Below are positions 1 through 13,300 of a stretch of 64,000 nucleotides of DNA, in pieces (position 1 is the first letter of the stretch; every line of letters begins with the position of its first letter). This stretch comes from Heliopora coerulea (taxonomy: Eukaryota > Cnidaria > Anthozoa > Scleralcyonacea > Helioporidae). The position numbers were made by a program, and so were the translations under genes. The stretch covers positions 1,929,001 through 1,993,000 of the forward strand of contig JASJOG010000018.1 in NCBI GenBank assembly GCA_030142905.1, written 5' to 3'. The notes under the pieces were generated by a model. The model was not told where the DNA came from. It did no database searches and saw only the letters and a program-made list of their open reading frames with translations.

Positions 1-604
1 CAGCAAACACTTACCTGTAATTTCTTAGAATTTTGTTGAGTCAGTTGTTTTTGAAAATTATTTCGGAGTAAAAAGGTCTAATATGCAAATGCTTTTTAAA
101 AATTTTTGTTCAGCACATTTTGCACATGGTGACGAGAAACTTGGTCAATTCAGGTTATTTTTATGCTTTTATGGGTTAACCTTCCAGAGTCCAGTTCAGT
201 CACTATACCTAACCGTCAACACTTAAATGGTTTTTTGTTTTGTCTTTTTCTTCAACCTCCTATTCGATTTCTGGTTCGAAACCACGTTTTTTGAAATCCC
301 TGTTAAATTTTACATCGCAAAATTATTTTTCTAGAAAAACATTTTTTCCTTTTAAAGTCATGGATTTTTGCGCAACAAATCACTATCTGAAATTTCCGAA
401 CACTTTCTTGGTCTTTTTTGTAATTTATTTGTTAGTTAACAAGTTTAAAATAATTCTCCAATTTTGGCAAATGCTGCCGGAGAAAGTTACAAACTTCTCC
501 AGCTGGACACAGAGTATACTGAAGTCTAAACTCAGTTTAATTAATCAATCTTACATTTTTTACAAGAATCAGACTGTATTAATGATAAAATCTGTTTAAT
601 TTAG
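1..604 (+). other. Intron upstream of exon 1
   Basis: AT-rich sequence ending in the acceptor of exon 1. No Gly-X-Y frame, splice-flanked exon or recognisable repeat was found. Confidence 0.6.
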
Positions 605-670
605 TGCCAATTGGGAAACTGCAAACCAAAGGGAGATTGTCCTTGTATCAAGGGTCAGAAAGGAGCACGG
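605..670 (+). CDS. Collagen exon 1 (Cys-rich start)
   Basis: 66 nt, 22 codons, phase 0. The acceptor is TTTAATTTAG and the donor is GTAATA at 671. It encodes [18 protein letters not shown] and then KGAR, with four cysteines in 14 residues just before regular Gly-X-Y begins. Such clusters cross-link chains in the 7S region of type IV collagen; the role here is inferred. Earlier exons lie outside the window. Confidence 0.82.
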
Positions 671-1354
671 GTAATACTTGTGTAAAATATATCAGATTTA
701 TTCTAGAGCTAAATGAAGTCTGAAGATGTTTTGTAACAGTGTTCATTACTTTCTCATACCATTGTCATACTTATACTTTCTCACACTGTTATTTATGTCT
801 TATCTATTTTCATGAAGGGACGCATTGGTCCTGTGGGTCCTACTGGAGAAGGTGGTCCAGTTGTAAGTAAATACCATTGATCTGTGAAATCTAACAAGTA
901 AATATTTTGTCATTTTTGTTAAAAAGTTAACAGTTTTACCAATATTTATCAGATTTCAAATAACCTCGAAATACATAAACTCTATTGTTTTGGATTACTA
1001 TAAATATTTATTTAGCGTTTCAATACAGCCCCGTCAGTATCACAGCTTAACAATGAATAAGTTTCGCGACAAATTAATACGTCATGTATAAATGAGTGTA
1101 TATTAAATGGTGAAATTTAACCAGAACCTCCTGGAACCATTAGCAAAAATGCAATTCTAGGATCCCTGGCTGGGAATCGAACCCGTGAACCTGTGAATTC
1201 AACGCAGTGTTCTACCAACGGAGGCCATTGCCGTGAGCTTGGTTAGGAATTCTGTATGATAAATATTGTATGTATGTCTAATAGGTTTTAATCTTGGTTG
1301 TGTACCGATAGTGTAGAGAGAGACACTCGCTCCTGGGGCCAAATGTTTTATACA

Positions 1355-1385
<31 letters not shown>

Positions 1386-4300
1386 GTTCTGGTGACAAAA
1401 AATAAAAAGAAAGTATGCAAAATGTTGAAATAATTTGTAAATACATGAACAGTAAATAAACCATGTACATTCTATCAAAGTATTTTCGTTATTTTTCAAG
1501 TTGCCAAATTGGGAAGGGTACGTTACAAGTTAAATTTGCCCATGATCGTCGATGGTGCTCATTACGCCAATGCTTAACCAAAACAATTTCCATTTCAAGC
1601 TCTTTTGTTTACATTTCTAATCTTTCTACATCCAGGGAGCACAAGGTAAACCTGGTTTGCCGGGGCCAAAAGGTTACAAAGGGGATGCTGGTGTTCCCGG
1701 TGAAAGAGGACCAAATGGTGACAAGGTATATGAATTATCATTTGGTTGCTGTACAGGCGGTTTTGTTAATCTTTAACGGCAAAAAAAATATTCTAGCAAT
1801 ACTCCGGTATGCTATCTCCTTTGTAGTGTCAAAATGCACAACTTTCTCAGTTGCTCCCTTTTAACACCTTAAAAGCAGTTGTAATAATATTCAAACATTA
1901 CATGTATTTCATTATATCACATACTTTAGATGGATGTGCTGAAATATGTTAGGGAATTCACAATTACATGTTGTAATTAGGAGGGTCATATGAATTCAAC
2001 AATCGCAATCTTAAAGAAACAAACATTAAAGAGAATGGCATCGCAAATTTAATTTTGTCCCACAATGATCTCGTAGTTTGAATTAAGCAGCATTACTTTT
2101 CTTTCAAAATAGTTTAACTCTTGTTTTTGTTTTCTGAACAGGGTATGATTGGTATTGTTGGATTTCCTGGTTATAATGGTATACCAGTAAGTACATTTCT
2201 CCATCACAGCCATCGCCACCTAACCACTTATGCCACCATGACAACTACTGCCATCGCAATCACAACCGTAATCATTATCACGATTCTATTGCTGTGGTTG
2301 TCATAATTCCTATAAACATGAGCGCGCACTGGTTAACGTTTGCACCTAAGATTCGCTTCCTCAGGAAATATGTCATTATATGTTATATCGACGTTTTGTG
2401 AAGAAGGTTAGAGTTTTTCTCGGTACGTTCGTTGCACGCAAGCATGAGCAACACTGCAGAGAGTATCATAGACAGTCCCATTTGATCTAGGATGTTCGAG
2501 CTATGTGGTATCGGTCCCCTAAAACAACCGAAGCTATGTTTTTTCTATTGTCAGGAAGCTTACTTGCGAAATAAGCTATTTTGTTGTTAAGACATTGCCC
2601 GTATAAAAACCACTGACCTTTGCCAAAGCTAAAAGCCGAGTTGGATAACAGATAAAAGATCTGCATAGTATCTGACGTTTTCATTTTATAATCACTCCAA
2701 TTAAACCTTAATATTTCTACATTTCACAGTTGTAGAGATTAAAACGTGTTCAATAATTCTTCGTAGTGGTTTTTCTTACAAATAATTAACAACTTTAGGG
2801 GGTTCCTGGCATTCGTGGTCCTAAAGGCTTTCCTGGAATACCCGGTTGTAAGGGAGAAAAGGTAGGAGACTAAAATCATTTTGCAGTAATAAATTTTGTT
2901 ATTTTTCTTTTTTTTTAATACAATATGTACATTCTGTTTATCAATAGAAATAATAATTTTGGGTATCGGGCATCTTGTGATATTGTTTTGAGTAAAATTT
3001 GGAAAAAGGACTGTTGGCTGAATTTTTCAAAGATAGCAGGTTTATCAGAATAATATAAGCCATGCTTATAACTTTTCGAAATGTCCCGACTGTGCAGTTT
3101 TCCAGATTAAATCATGAACCATCATATACTAACTGCCAATAATGTTTGCAAAATTATCGAAGCAGATGTTCGAGGAGAATTTTTACTATGACTTACTATG
3201 CCATCTTTTATCCACTCCTAACACCCATAGTGATTAATGAACTCTTTGCTTTTGAAATCTATTTCCAAAGCACTTAGTATCATCTAGATTATTGCAGTAA
3301 CCTGATGAGGTAAAATATTAAGGAAAAACTATACTTAAATAAAAAAACAAACAAAATTGTTTCAACATTGTAAACCATATTCGAGTTTTTTGGCAAGGAA
3401 ATTTTCTACGCATCGCAAGTAAGGCTCTTTTTAGTTTTTTCATGGCGTTGACTGATATCGGGAAAACTGATCACACTATTCATCCTGCCATTGCTTGGAT
3501 CATTTTCTGTGAAAAGCAGAATGAAACTGAAACAGATCTAACCAAATTGGTTGATCACTGGTGTATACCTCAAAGCACGGGCCGCACAGCACGTGCCGTT
3601 TTAGTTGGATTCTAATATACATCTGTTGTGTCAATGGCTATTGTTAACATAGTCTGCAAGACTTTAATCTTCATATCCACGTTACATCTGTTGAAACAAA
3701 TAAAAAGCACCGATGCATTGATGTGGTAGAACAAAGTATATCGAGAGGAGTGCCGTAGCATATAGCTCATGTAACAGTTACAAGTACCACAAAGTCCGTA
3801 ATGGAGAATTTGCTTTTCTTTAAACACCTTTGTTTGAGTTGGTTAAGTTAAATATGACCACTATTACCCATGGTCAAGATCTAGATAAATATAATGTTGG
3901 TGTATGCCACATTAATCATATTGTAATTTTAGGGTGTTGATAACACTGTCGTTGGCTCAGCTGGTTTACCTGGTCCACCTGGTCCTCCTGGAAATCGTGG
4001 TCGTAAAGGTCAAAAGGTATTCTCTCACTTCTTCAGTAATAATTAACGAAATTTTGTCCTATAAGTTTCAAACCTTCACGTTTTATTTCCAAATTCGTTA
4101 CATTCAATGCTCAAGGTTAATTTTGTCAATACTATACTATGCTAGACAATTTAATGTCGAATGCTGATTTTTTATGTGCAAAGCTTCAGAAAAAGTTGCG
4201 TTCTGGAAATTTCAAAATAGGTGATGGACGTTATGAACTGAAAGTAATTAATTTCTATTAAGAATACACAAAAAACGTTTATCTGTAGTCAATCACGTAC

Positions 4301-7300
4301 AAAGACCTTTTGCAGTTTCAGTATTCTGATTTGGATGTCGTCGTCAGGCATCAGCTTAGTTTAGAACTGTCAATTGTTGTCCTGTCGTGCTTCTCAATGT
4401 TTGGTTGATTTTAAATTTGTACTAAAATTGATTAACATCGTTCAGAATTCCTTTTCCATCTGTGTTTGTCCTTGGCAGGAAATCTATAGTAATTTAGAAT
4501 TAAGCGTATAATTACCCCCCCAGTCAATTTTACAGTTTGACAGTTTTCTTTAGCACAGGGATTTTTCTTAAATGCGCATATAGGTTCCACAAACGTCATA
4601 TTTAGTAAGAATTATCTCAAATGTAGTGTGATATTCAGAAAGAAACTACTGCTTGTCCTAAGGCGGAACATGTCTAATATTCAGTGAAACGTTGACTTTT
4701 TCAACTCGTATATAATCGATTAAGATGGCACTGAATGAAAATGACCTATTCCCCAAAAGAAATACGGAAAACTGTCGAATACTTCTTGGTTCTTCTCAAA
4801 CAGTGATATGGTAAACATTCGGAAAAATGGACTATGTACGGAATCTTCTTAATATCTGACGTCATGGGGTAAGGTCATTGGAATAAGACGGAATTGTCGG
4901 AGACAAATACTTGAAGATCAACCAGAACGGCATGCATGCCGAGCGTAATAGATAATTCATGCGTACGAATGTTTGAGCTGATATCCAGACACTGAGTAGT
5001 GAGCTGAATAAACAGGCGGTGCCGAGTTTTTAACCATCTTTAAGGTTTTTCGAAGTCAGATCAAATAAGACATTCGATTGTAGTGTTTAAAGTTTTCGAA
5101 ATTTTACGCTTATTAAGATCACATTTCCAAACTACATCTCGATACTAATTTCCTAGACGTTTTCCTTGCGTATTGTTAACACGTTCGAGAATATAGACTC
5201 CGTTATTTTCTCTTTTTTTCCTTTCAGCCGTTGCTCTCAAGGCTTGAAAACCTGTTCTGATAATTCCGATTGTATATTTGCTTTTTCGTTCAAATTGCAT
5301 GTTTCACCGACTTAAAAAATGATAGCGTTTAGTTTCCTCATCATAATAACCTCGTCCTTATTAGAGTTAGTTTGAAATGCATTATTGCAAGTATCTTCCG
5401 ATGTATTTATTTCCGTAAAATTTGTGTTCTTTGGTGTGGAGTTAATTCCGATTAAGTGTGCCGTTATTCAATTTCAATTAGGGAGAACCTGTGTTTGGTC
5501 CTATACCAGAATTTAAAGGCATTAAGGTAAGTTGTTCCTTTCCAGTTTTTACTCCCTTTCTAGCATGTTCTCGACTGCTTCAATTGATGAAAATTTACTT
5601 CAATGTATAGCATCATATAAGGAACACGGAAAGGTTTCAATGTGACGCAGAGTCAAAGGGCAGAGAATAAAATGGAAATGTTAACCACTGTAATAGTAAA
5701 GTATTGAGTTTGTTTAAACCTTTTCAAATTGTAGTCTCTCTGCTATTTCACTCTGGCCAACACCAGATGATTTTTCTCCTCAAGGGGAGATGAGACGTCT
5801 AGAAAGGTGAAACATCATTTTACTGTATTTTGACCAACTGGATTATATTTATGGAGAGCGAAAGTAAATGGTGAATAACATCATGGTTTAAAACACAGGT
5901 GGAAACAAATCAAATAAAGTTAAATGATTTTTTAGTAAATCTAATTCATTCAAATCGTGATTTGTAAAATACTGTTGCCAAAATTGCGTATCTAAAGTAC
6001 ATATCAAGGATCGTGGAACGCCAGAATGAGTTTCAAGTCACTACAGAGAAGATCAGACTCTGCTACTGAAATAATCATCACTTTGAGATACTTTGGTTTT
6101 TGATATCCAACGTTTGGTTATACTTCATCAGACAATATTAACAGTTGAAGATAGTGATATGTATGAACGCTGGTTTTAGGCAGTATCCGGCAATACTGCA
6201 TTCGTTCGAAAAATCTCTTGAGTCAAGCTTGAATTTGAGTACTTATATTTAAAACATTAATTGAGCTTGTAAGTCAAAGTCAGTGAGCCGTTCCTACCCA
6301 AATGATTCGGGTTCAGATCGTATTTGAAGCCCTTTGTTTGACATGTAAGCATGCGTCATCATTATAGTTTAAATCACCTGAACTTGCCCAATAGTAAAAC
6401 CTTTACTTTAACCAGTAATTAAAAATAGATCCGTAACGCAAAGCTGTTCCTGAGAAGGATATTTTTAGCAGCTGAGCTACCCACTCGGTGTTTGGCTACG
6501 TTACGTATAATTCCTATTAAGATCGAAAGAGTTTTCATTTGATTCGCTATTGAACGTTTTCTCGGTAATTAGACGCCATTAATTAAGGTTTTTCAGACTT
6601 CATCCTGAGGTTTCAACTATTTTCTGGCATTTCTAAAAAATTTCCAAAGGTTATTAATCCAACAAAAACTTGGATTTTATGTTTCTGTATAATTATCAAC
6701 AAAATTCCATTTAATATGTTTTGATCAGAGATGACTTGTCAGGACTTAGAAACTGTTTACTAGTTGTAAAATTTTTTAAACCTTGTCCTTGAACCACGCT
6801 ACATTGTCCTTACTCAACATTCGTTCAAGAGCAAGTCAAACGGAAATCGTCGATAAGACTAAGCTCTCCACTAAACCCGTTCTCGCTGCTTTTTATGTCG
6901 CATCATATTCTAAAGATTTTCCTATCATGTATGGTTGTAGGGAGATGATGGACCAGCTGGGCCAAAAGGAATGCAGGTTATAAATTTATTATTTTTTCTA
7001 TGCTTATTTCAGTCACTATTATGATAGTCCTAATATTTCATTTTACTTCACAGGGTAGCATTGGCCTTCCAGGACCATATGGAGAACCTGTAAGTTAAGC
7101 TGTAGGTATTTCATTTCATTCAATTCAACTCAGTTGAATTGGAGTCAATTCAGATGAATAACAGAGATGAAAGCTCAAACTTTGAAGCTGTAAAGCCAGT
7201 ACGTTTGCATATTAACAGTCAAGAAACGGAAACAAGCGGACGTAATTTAATGTTTACTGACGCATTTTCAAAGTAAATTATAAGATCGAAATATAATGCT

Positions 7301-10300
7301 AAACATATTAATTAACGAAGGTGATTATAAGTTAATCCAGTAAGAGTTATGGAAGTTGAAAGACGAGACGAGAAAAGTTGACAAATCAAATGAGAGAATT
7401 AATTACGGCGAGCGAAACGAAAGAGAAGGTTTTTGTTTGGAAAAGGGGACGGCAACAAAACGTCTTCAAACGTTTATTAAACAACAGTGAAACCTGTATT
7501 AAGGTGCCCTCCATTAAGTGAACAGCTCCCAAAGTCCCGAATTGATTCCCGCATTAATCATACCAATACCACCTCTATTAGGCGGACACCTCTATTAAGT
7601 GGACGCGGACACCTAAATCGGTACACAAAGACATCCGGTCCCTGTATTAAGCGGACAACGTTTTCTACATTCATTGATGCAGTCGCCAGGTTAATGAAAT
7701 TCGATAAGAGACTTTCCTGTTTTCGATGTTTCATGACGGAAATCAGTAATTGTTCAACAATAGTCGCTGCATAGTTTCTAGCATATTTTCATAAACTATA
7801 TTTGTTTCGAGTTAATGTTACTCTTTATCGGAGTCCGACATCAAAGTTCTCATCCAATCGCAGGAAAAGCGGTCTCCTCAAAATTCATAGAAAGAATTTC
7901 CAAGCCATATCCCGCACCTCTGTTCATCCTTTTTTCCTTGATGATAACTTTCCCAATGTTTACTTGAAGCTTAAAAAACGTATACTCACCCACACTGCCA
8001 TGCATCCAGGGATACGACCACCAACTTTCATATTAACCTTCATTTCAGTGGGAATGGACACAATCCTATGCAGATGATGCATCGCTATAATTTGCTTTGA
8101 CAACGTTAACCGTGTGTTTATCAGTTTTATTACTGGACTCCAGTTTTCAGAAAATACTTCTTGTTGATTTTAGTCTACCAGACGTCCATGTACTCATGAT
8201 TTACAGGCACAAATTGATTAGCAAACAAATATCCAGAAGACATCTTTCTGCGCGAGGTTTCAAGGCGCGACTGGAGACCTTTTTGGACGGGTTTCTTACG
8301 TGTCTAATTTCATCTCAAGAACTGGGAAGTCTAACGTCATTGTCATGCCATGAACAATTTTTACCCAAATTCCATAGCCACTACCTCATCATTCATACTT
8401 AATCAGGTTGTATGGGCTTTAAAACCTAAGAATTGTGTGAAGATAACAAATAAAAATGTTTTTAGTAAGAATCAGCGGATGTGATCGTGTTAACCACTGT
8501 CCTCTATAATATACCTGGACTGCGGGTTGTCGTAAGAAATCAACTACAGCGAGAGTCCGAAAAATGATGGCGCCATTAGAGGTCCTTTTTCTCATGACAG
8601 ATACCACCGACCTCACAAAAGGAAAGCTATTTAGTGTATGATACCTCGACAGAAGGCTCGTCTGTGAAAGTTTATTTATACGAGGTCGCTATTTGTAGCG
8701 ATGATTTTCTCTCATTTTAAGCTTCTGCCTGTGGTTTAACTACCCACAAAAGAACTTGTTTGGAAGCCGTTTTGTAAGGTTTTTAAATAAAATTCAAAAT
8801 CCCCGTTCGTTGTTTCTTCTTTTTATGTGCTTGACTTCGGTCTTGATGTTGACTTTTCCCATTTCTGGTAGAATGAGTCGAAATAACTGTTTCCCACTCA
8901 TAAAGAGGTTAGAAAAACAAGGTATTTGTCGACAGAAATACTTCAAGCTATTCACTTGAAGAAATAAAACGTTCTAGGTAAACAAGGATTAAAATTTGTC
9001 CAATTTGTCTCAGTGAAAAAAATTAGGAAAATAAACTTCATGTTTGTTGTTTTTCTTTGCAAAAACTTACCAAATAGGGTCAAGTGGTTCATGAATGAGT
9101 AGTTCGGTAATAGACTCGAATCTGGACTTTAAAACGACTTAAGTTGAACGTTTTTCAAAGCAGAAAATATGTAGCAAAGACGTAGCTTGAAAATCCTTTC
9201 CCAAACAATCGTCATCTATTGCAAAAGGATCTCTAATGACGCCATCATTTTTCGGACACTTTTTAAGCAGAACCAGTTGTCCAGGTATATTGTTTACAGA
9301 GGTCAGTAGTGTAGGCACGTAGACGTGTAAATCATGTCTAACCGTAATTAGAATCCAGGATGTCTGGGTACGAGAACCTCCATTGAGCGGACACCTCTAT
9401 TAGCCGGACACTAGGCAATTCCCCGAGGGTGTCCTCTTAATACAGGTTTCACTGTATGTTCGTTAGTTTCAATCTGTTAATGGGGTAACTAGTGAAAGTG
9501 ATGGCTATACATCGGTTAATTCGGGTCAATTTCGTTAGGTTCAAGTTCATTTTAATTAGACTAAATTAAATTAAATCGATTTTAATGAAATCAATTTAAA
9601 TGAAATCAATTTAATCGAAGGGTTTCTTTGCGATTAATAACGTCATCCAGTCACCATAAAGAAAAAATAATACAACAATTGGTATAATGTAAAGAAACTT
9701 GACAGAATCCGAGATGAAAACTGTGCATAGGTAAATTGATCTAACTGGTTTTCAAGGGATACAAACTTAGATGCTTTTTTACTTTTACTTACATATCAAC
9801 ATTACTCTTTTTTGGCTCTGATCTGGGTTGACCAGACTTGGCCTTGACTTGCAATATCTAACCTAGAGTAATGTAGCCTGTGGCTTTCCTGTACCATTCC
9901 TGTCGTATCTAACTATACTTTACATTTCCAGTGTAACCGAATCAGTTTAATTAGTTATCAATGAAAAGTCTTTTGCCAGCGATGGGACAACCTCCCTGTT
10001 ATTACCTGGTTCTTCAAATAGAAACCCGATTGTTCATCTAAAAGATACTGTAATAATGAATAACTAATAGCAGTAACGAATCAGTAGTATTTTAGGGTGA
10101 GTCAAAAGCTAAATTATGAATACACAGAAAGAATAACCTTTAAATTCAGTTACCTTTTTACGATGCTTTTATAACAGTCTGACAACCTGAAACGTTTGAT
10201 CGAGCATGGTGTAATCAGCTAAATCCATCGTCATGCCAAGTTGCAAAATCTAGTATTTTGAAAAAAGAAAAGAAAAACTAAAAAACACCAAAAACAAAGT

Positions 10301-13300
10301 TGGACTGGCATATGCCCCTAATGCCCCCTGATTTATACGCCTACAACTTTATGACAAATTTCTGATTTAGTGGAATAGAGTTGAGCTGAGTTGAACTAAC
10401 TCTGTTATTATGTCCTGTTGCTCTGTTCCTGTATCACGAAACATTAAGTTTTCAACAGGTAGCCACAAGGAGAGAATTCTGTTTCGACACTCATTTTTCA
10501 GATGTTTAGGTAAACAATCATTTGGCTTGAGTATCTTAATGTTTCCATGCGTGAAGTATTTTCTTCTTTGTTCTTCATTTACGCTAAAGACAATTGTTCA
10601 GTCTATTGCAAGGTGGATTTTAGGCTATGTCGAATCTCGACATGTATACACCTTTCACTGTTCATTACCAGAAAATATGCTATCATCAACTCTAACCTCA
10701 AACTCATTAACGCAAAAATACATTCATTTTATTCAACTGACATTGATTAGCGTAGATACGCGACCATCTGCATCAAATCAATCAATCAATAATTTATTTA
10801 GCACCATAATTAAAATAGAATATTACAATAGATTTTGTAACTCCAATTTTGGAGCTAGCTAACTGCAATAACCCAGAGGTTAGACGAGACAGTTAGCTTC
10901 TATTTATTTAACATGATTTTTAGAGCGCAAACGAGAAACCAAAAAAAAAAAAAAAAAATAACAAATAGAAATTTAAAAGAGATATCTACGGTTCACCAGT
11001 TTCCAATACAAGATTATGCTAGAAATTAGTGAGCTACAGTAGATATGAGAGTAATGAAATAAGGTGACACAATAAATTATTATTCCTACTAATATATACC
11101 TAAATAATATCTGCAATTATTTTCTAGATCAACTCAGTGTGTACTTCTCCAATAAATGTGTTTTTACTTTATTTTTAAAATTTGATGGTCTAAGTTTCTT
11201 TGTTTCCTCGTCAATTTCATTCCATACTTTTACACCCGAATATCGAATATTAAATTTCCCGTAATTAGTTCTAGTTTGGAGAATAGAGCATGATGATCTC
11301 GAAGCAAGTCTGGTATTAAAGTTATGATTAACAGGAAAAAAGAACATATCAAATAATTCTGGCAGGTGACCATTATAAAAATCATACATAAGTATAGCAT
11401 TTTGATAGAAGACTAAGTCATATAATTTTAGGATTTCAAGTTTAATAAACAGACTATTTGTGTGTTCATAAAAACTAGAAAAAGTAATTAACGTAACAAC
11501 TTTCTTTTGTAAAATAAATAAGGAATTAATTGAGGAAGAATAGGTGTTTCCCCAAGCTACCAGTCCGTATGTCAGGAAGGGATAAACCAATGAGTAGTAG
11601 AGGTTAACAAGTATATCACTGCAAACAAAATGCCTCACTTTGGATATAGCTCCAATGTTACGTTTGATCTTTTTAGCAACATTTGAAATGTGGGTTTTCC
11701 ATTTTAAATGATGATCAGTCACCATTAAATGATGACTGATCATCATTTAAAGGACATTCCATAGCGCCAACAGACGACCGCTAACACCATTCTACTACAA
11801 ATGTCTATTGAATAAAATGAATGTATTTTTGGATTAATGAGTTTGAGATTGGCTTTGATGACAGTAAATATTCTGGTAATGAACAGCAAAAGGTGTAAAA
11901 GATTGGGGAATATACAAAGTATCAAAATTTGTAAGTAAACTGAATTCGGTTGGGCAGTTCAAATCTCTTTTATTTCGCCCTTATGTCTAGGATTGCTTTT
12001 CCATTTGTCTTTCTGCTGACCATGTTCTTCAGTATGGTGGAAATAGACAAACCAGGCAGAAAACGTAATCTTGTTAAGAATATTAATGCCCAGCATAAAG
12101 TTTTAAAAAGACCCATAATAACGGAGACATTAATAAAAACGGAAATTAATTCTACTGACGACGAAAAATTAATTTCTGTTTTTATTAATGTCTCCGTTAT
12201 TATGGGTCTTTTTAAAACTTTATGCTGGGCATTAATATTCTTAACATGACCATGTTCTGCTCTGCTGAGCCCTTGTCAGAACTATATCTTTGCTAATTGG
12301 AATATTATATTTTGTTGTGTGTTACAGAGTAATTCCATTCTTCTTTTCTTGGGAGGACGGTAATTGCCCGAATTAAGATTCGAGTTGGGAGTCGAGTTGG
12401 GATTCGAATTCGGATTCGAGTTGAAGTTAGGGTTAGGGTTTGGATAAGGGTACGAGTTAGGGTTAGGGTAAGGGTTAGCTCCAGACGCGGGTACGAAGAG
12501 ATCACATATATTTTTTGATAGAAAATGTGTCAACTTCTTGCTAGTAGACCTAACTCAAATCCGAAATCGGATTACCAATTAACTATCTTTCTTGGACGTA
12601 TGTCTTAATTTATTGCACAAACGGCTTTTCAATCTCAGTTTATCGGAAGCCTACGTTCACCGGTTTATTTACAATTTTTGATCGTTTGATTCCCTGATCT
12701 TTTAAACGTGGTCTTGCGTTCACCCTACTGAACGGTTATTTTAAAATTTGCAATTCATACCACATTTTTCCTGATATGTACATTTTAAGCTGTTTACTAA
12801 CTTTAGTTCACAGTATTTTGCTAAAATCGCGAATCTAGTGCGATGCTCTGCCAACTGAGCTACGGAAGCCGTTGCCGAGAGCATGGCCACGAGTTTCGCA
12901 AAGACGTGAAAGTCGATATGTGTTAGGTAAGAACTGTGAACTAAAGCTCGTTCAACTTGAAATATCCATGTTAGGACTCAGTTATATAACCTTAAATCGA
13001 TCCTGCAACGGACTGGGCAAACATCATGGGTAATTGAAATTTAATTCTCCCTAATGTATAGTAGAATCGTGTTAATGGTCGTCTTTCGGCACTATTGAAT
13101 GCCATTTCATGCAAATTGTTGCTTATCGATGCTAACGAATGTTACTTTCTATGCAAAAAATTTTTATCGAACATGACAAAAGCAGAAATGAATGTCGATT
13201 CAATAAAATGAATGTATTTTCGCGTTAATGACTTCGAGGTTGGCGTTAATGATAGTACATAATCTGGTAATAAACATTAAAAGGTGTAATTACAATAAAG

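Larger units (their letters stand above)
1726..6940 (+). other. Introns 3 to 7
   Basis: Intron sequence outside exons 4-7 is AT-rich and low complexity. At 6425-6500 there is one GTAGCTCAGCTG-like A-box fragment on the minus strand (SINE trace). No host reading frame, large repeat or hairpin was recognised in the rest. Confidence 0.5.
7484..9455 (+). mobile_element. pogo/Tigger-like DNA transposon, no transposase left
   Basis: The ends are inverted repeats: ACAGTGAAACCTGTATTAAG at the left and its complement at 9436-9455. Subterminal repeats of the kind CATTAAGTGGAC / CTATTAAGCGGACAC follow on both sides, as in the related element at 22478-25157. A TA lies to the right; the left flank has decayed. 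There is no DDE transposase. A stretch at 7880-8060 matches, in nucleotides and in minus-strand amino acids, the HIRAN-like frame of the 22-25 kb element. The right half contains an inverted duplication (see 8490-9312). Confidence 0.8.
10645..11900. mobile_element. Inverted-repeat element split by a LINE
   Basis: The arms 10645-10745 and 11803-11900 are inverted copies, sharing CTGTTCATTACCAGAA and AATACATTCATTTTATTCAA. A third copy, in the orientation of the right arm, lies at 13195-13290. The LINE fragment at 10775-11746 occupies the middle. This looks like a TIR or fold-back element into which a LINE inserted, or two inverted copies with a LINE between. Confidence 0.6.

Noticed and set aside
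12426..12478. True interstitial telomere from a chromosome fusion
   Set aside because: The array is short, degenerate and grades into other hexamers next to a SINE-like box.
12305..12533. Asn/Pro-repeat protein on the minus strand
   Set aside because: It is translation of the hexamer repeat, with no start context, splice sites or conservation evidence.
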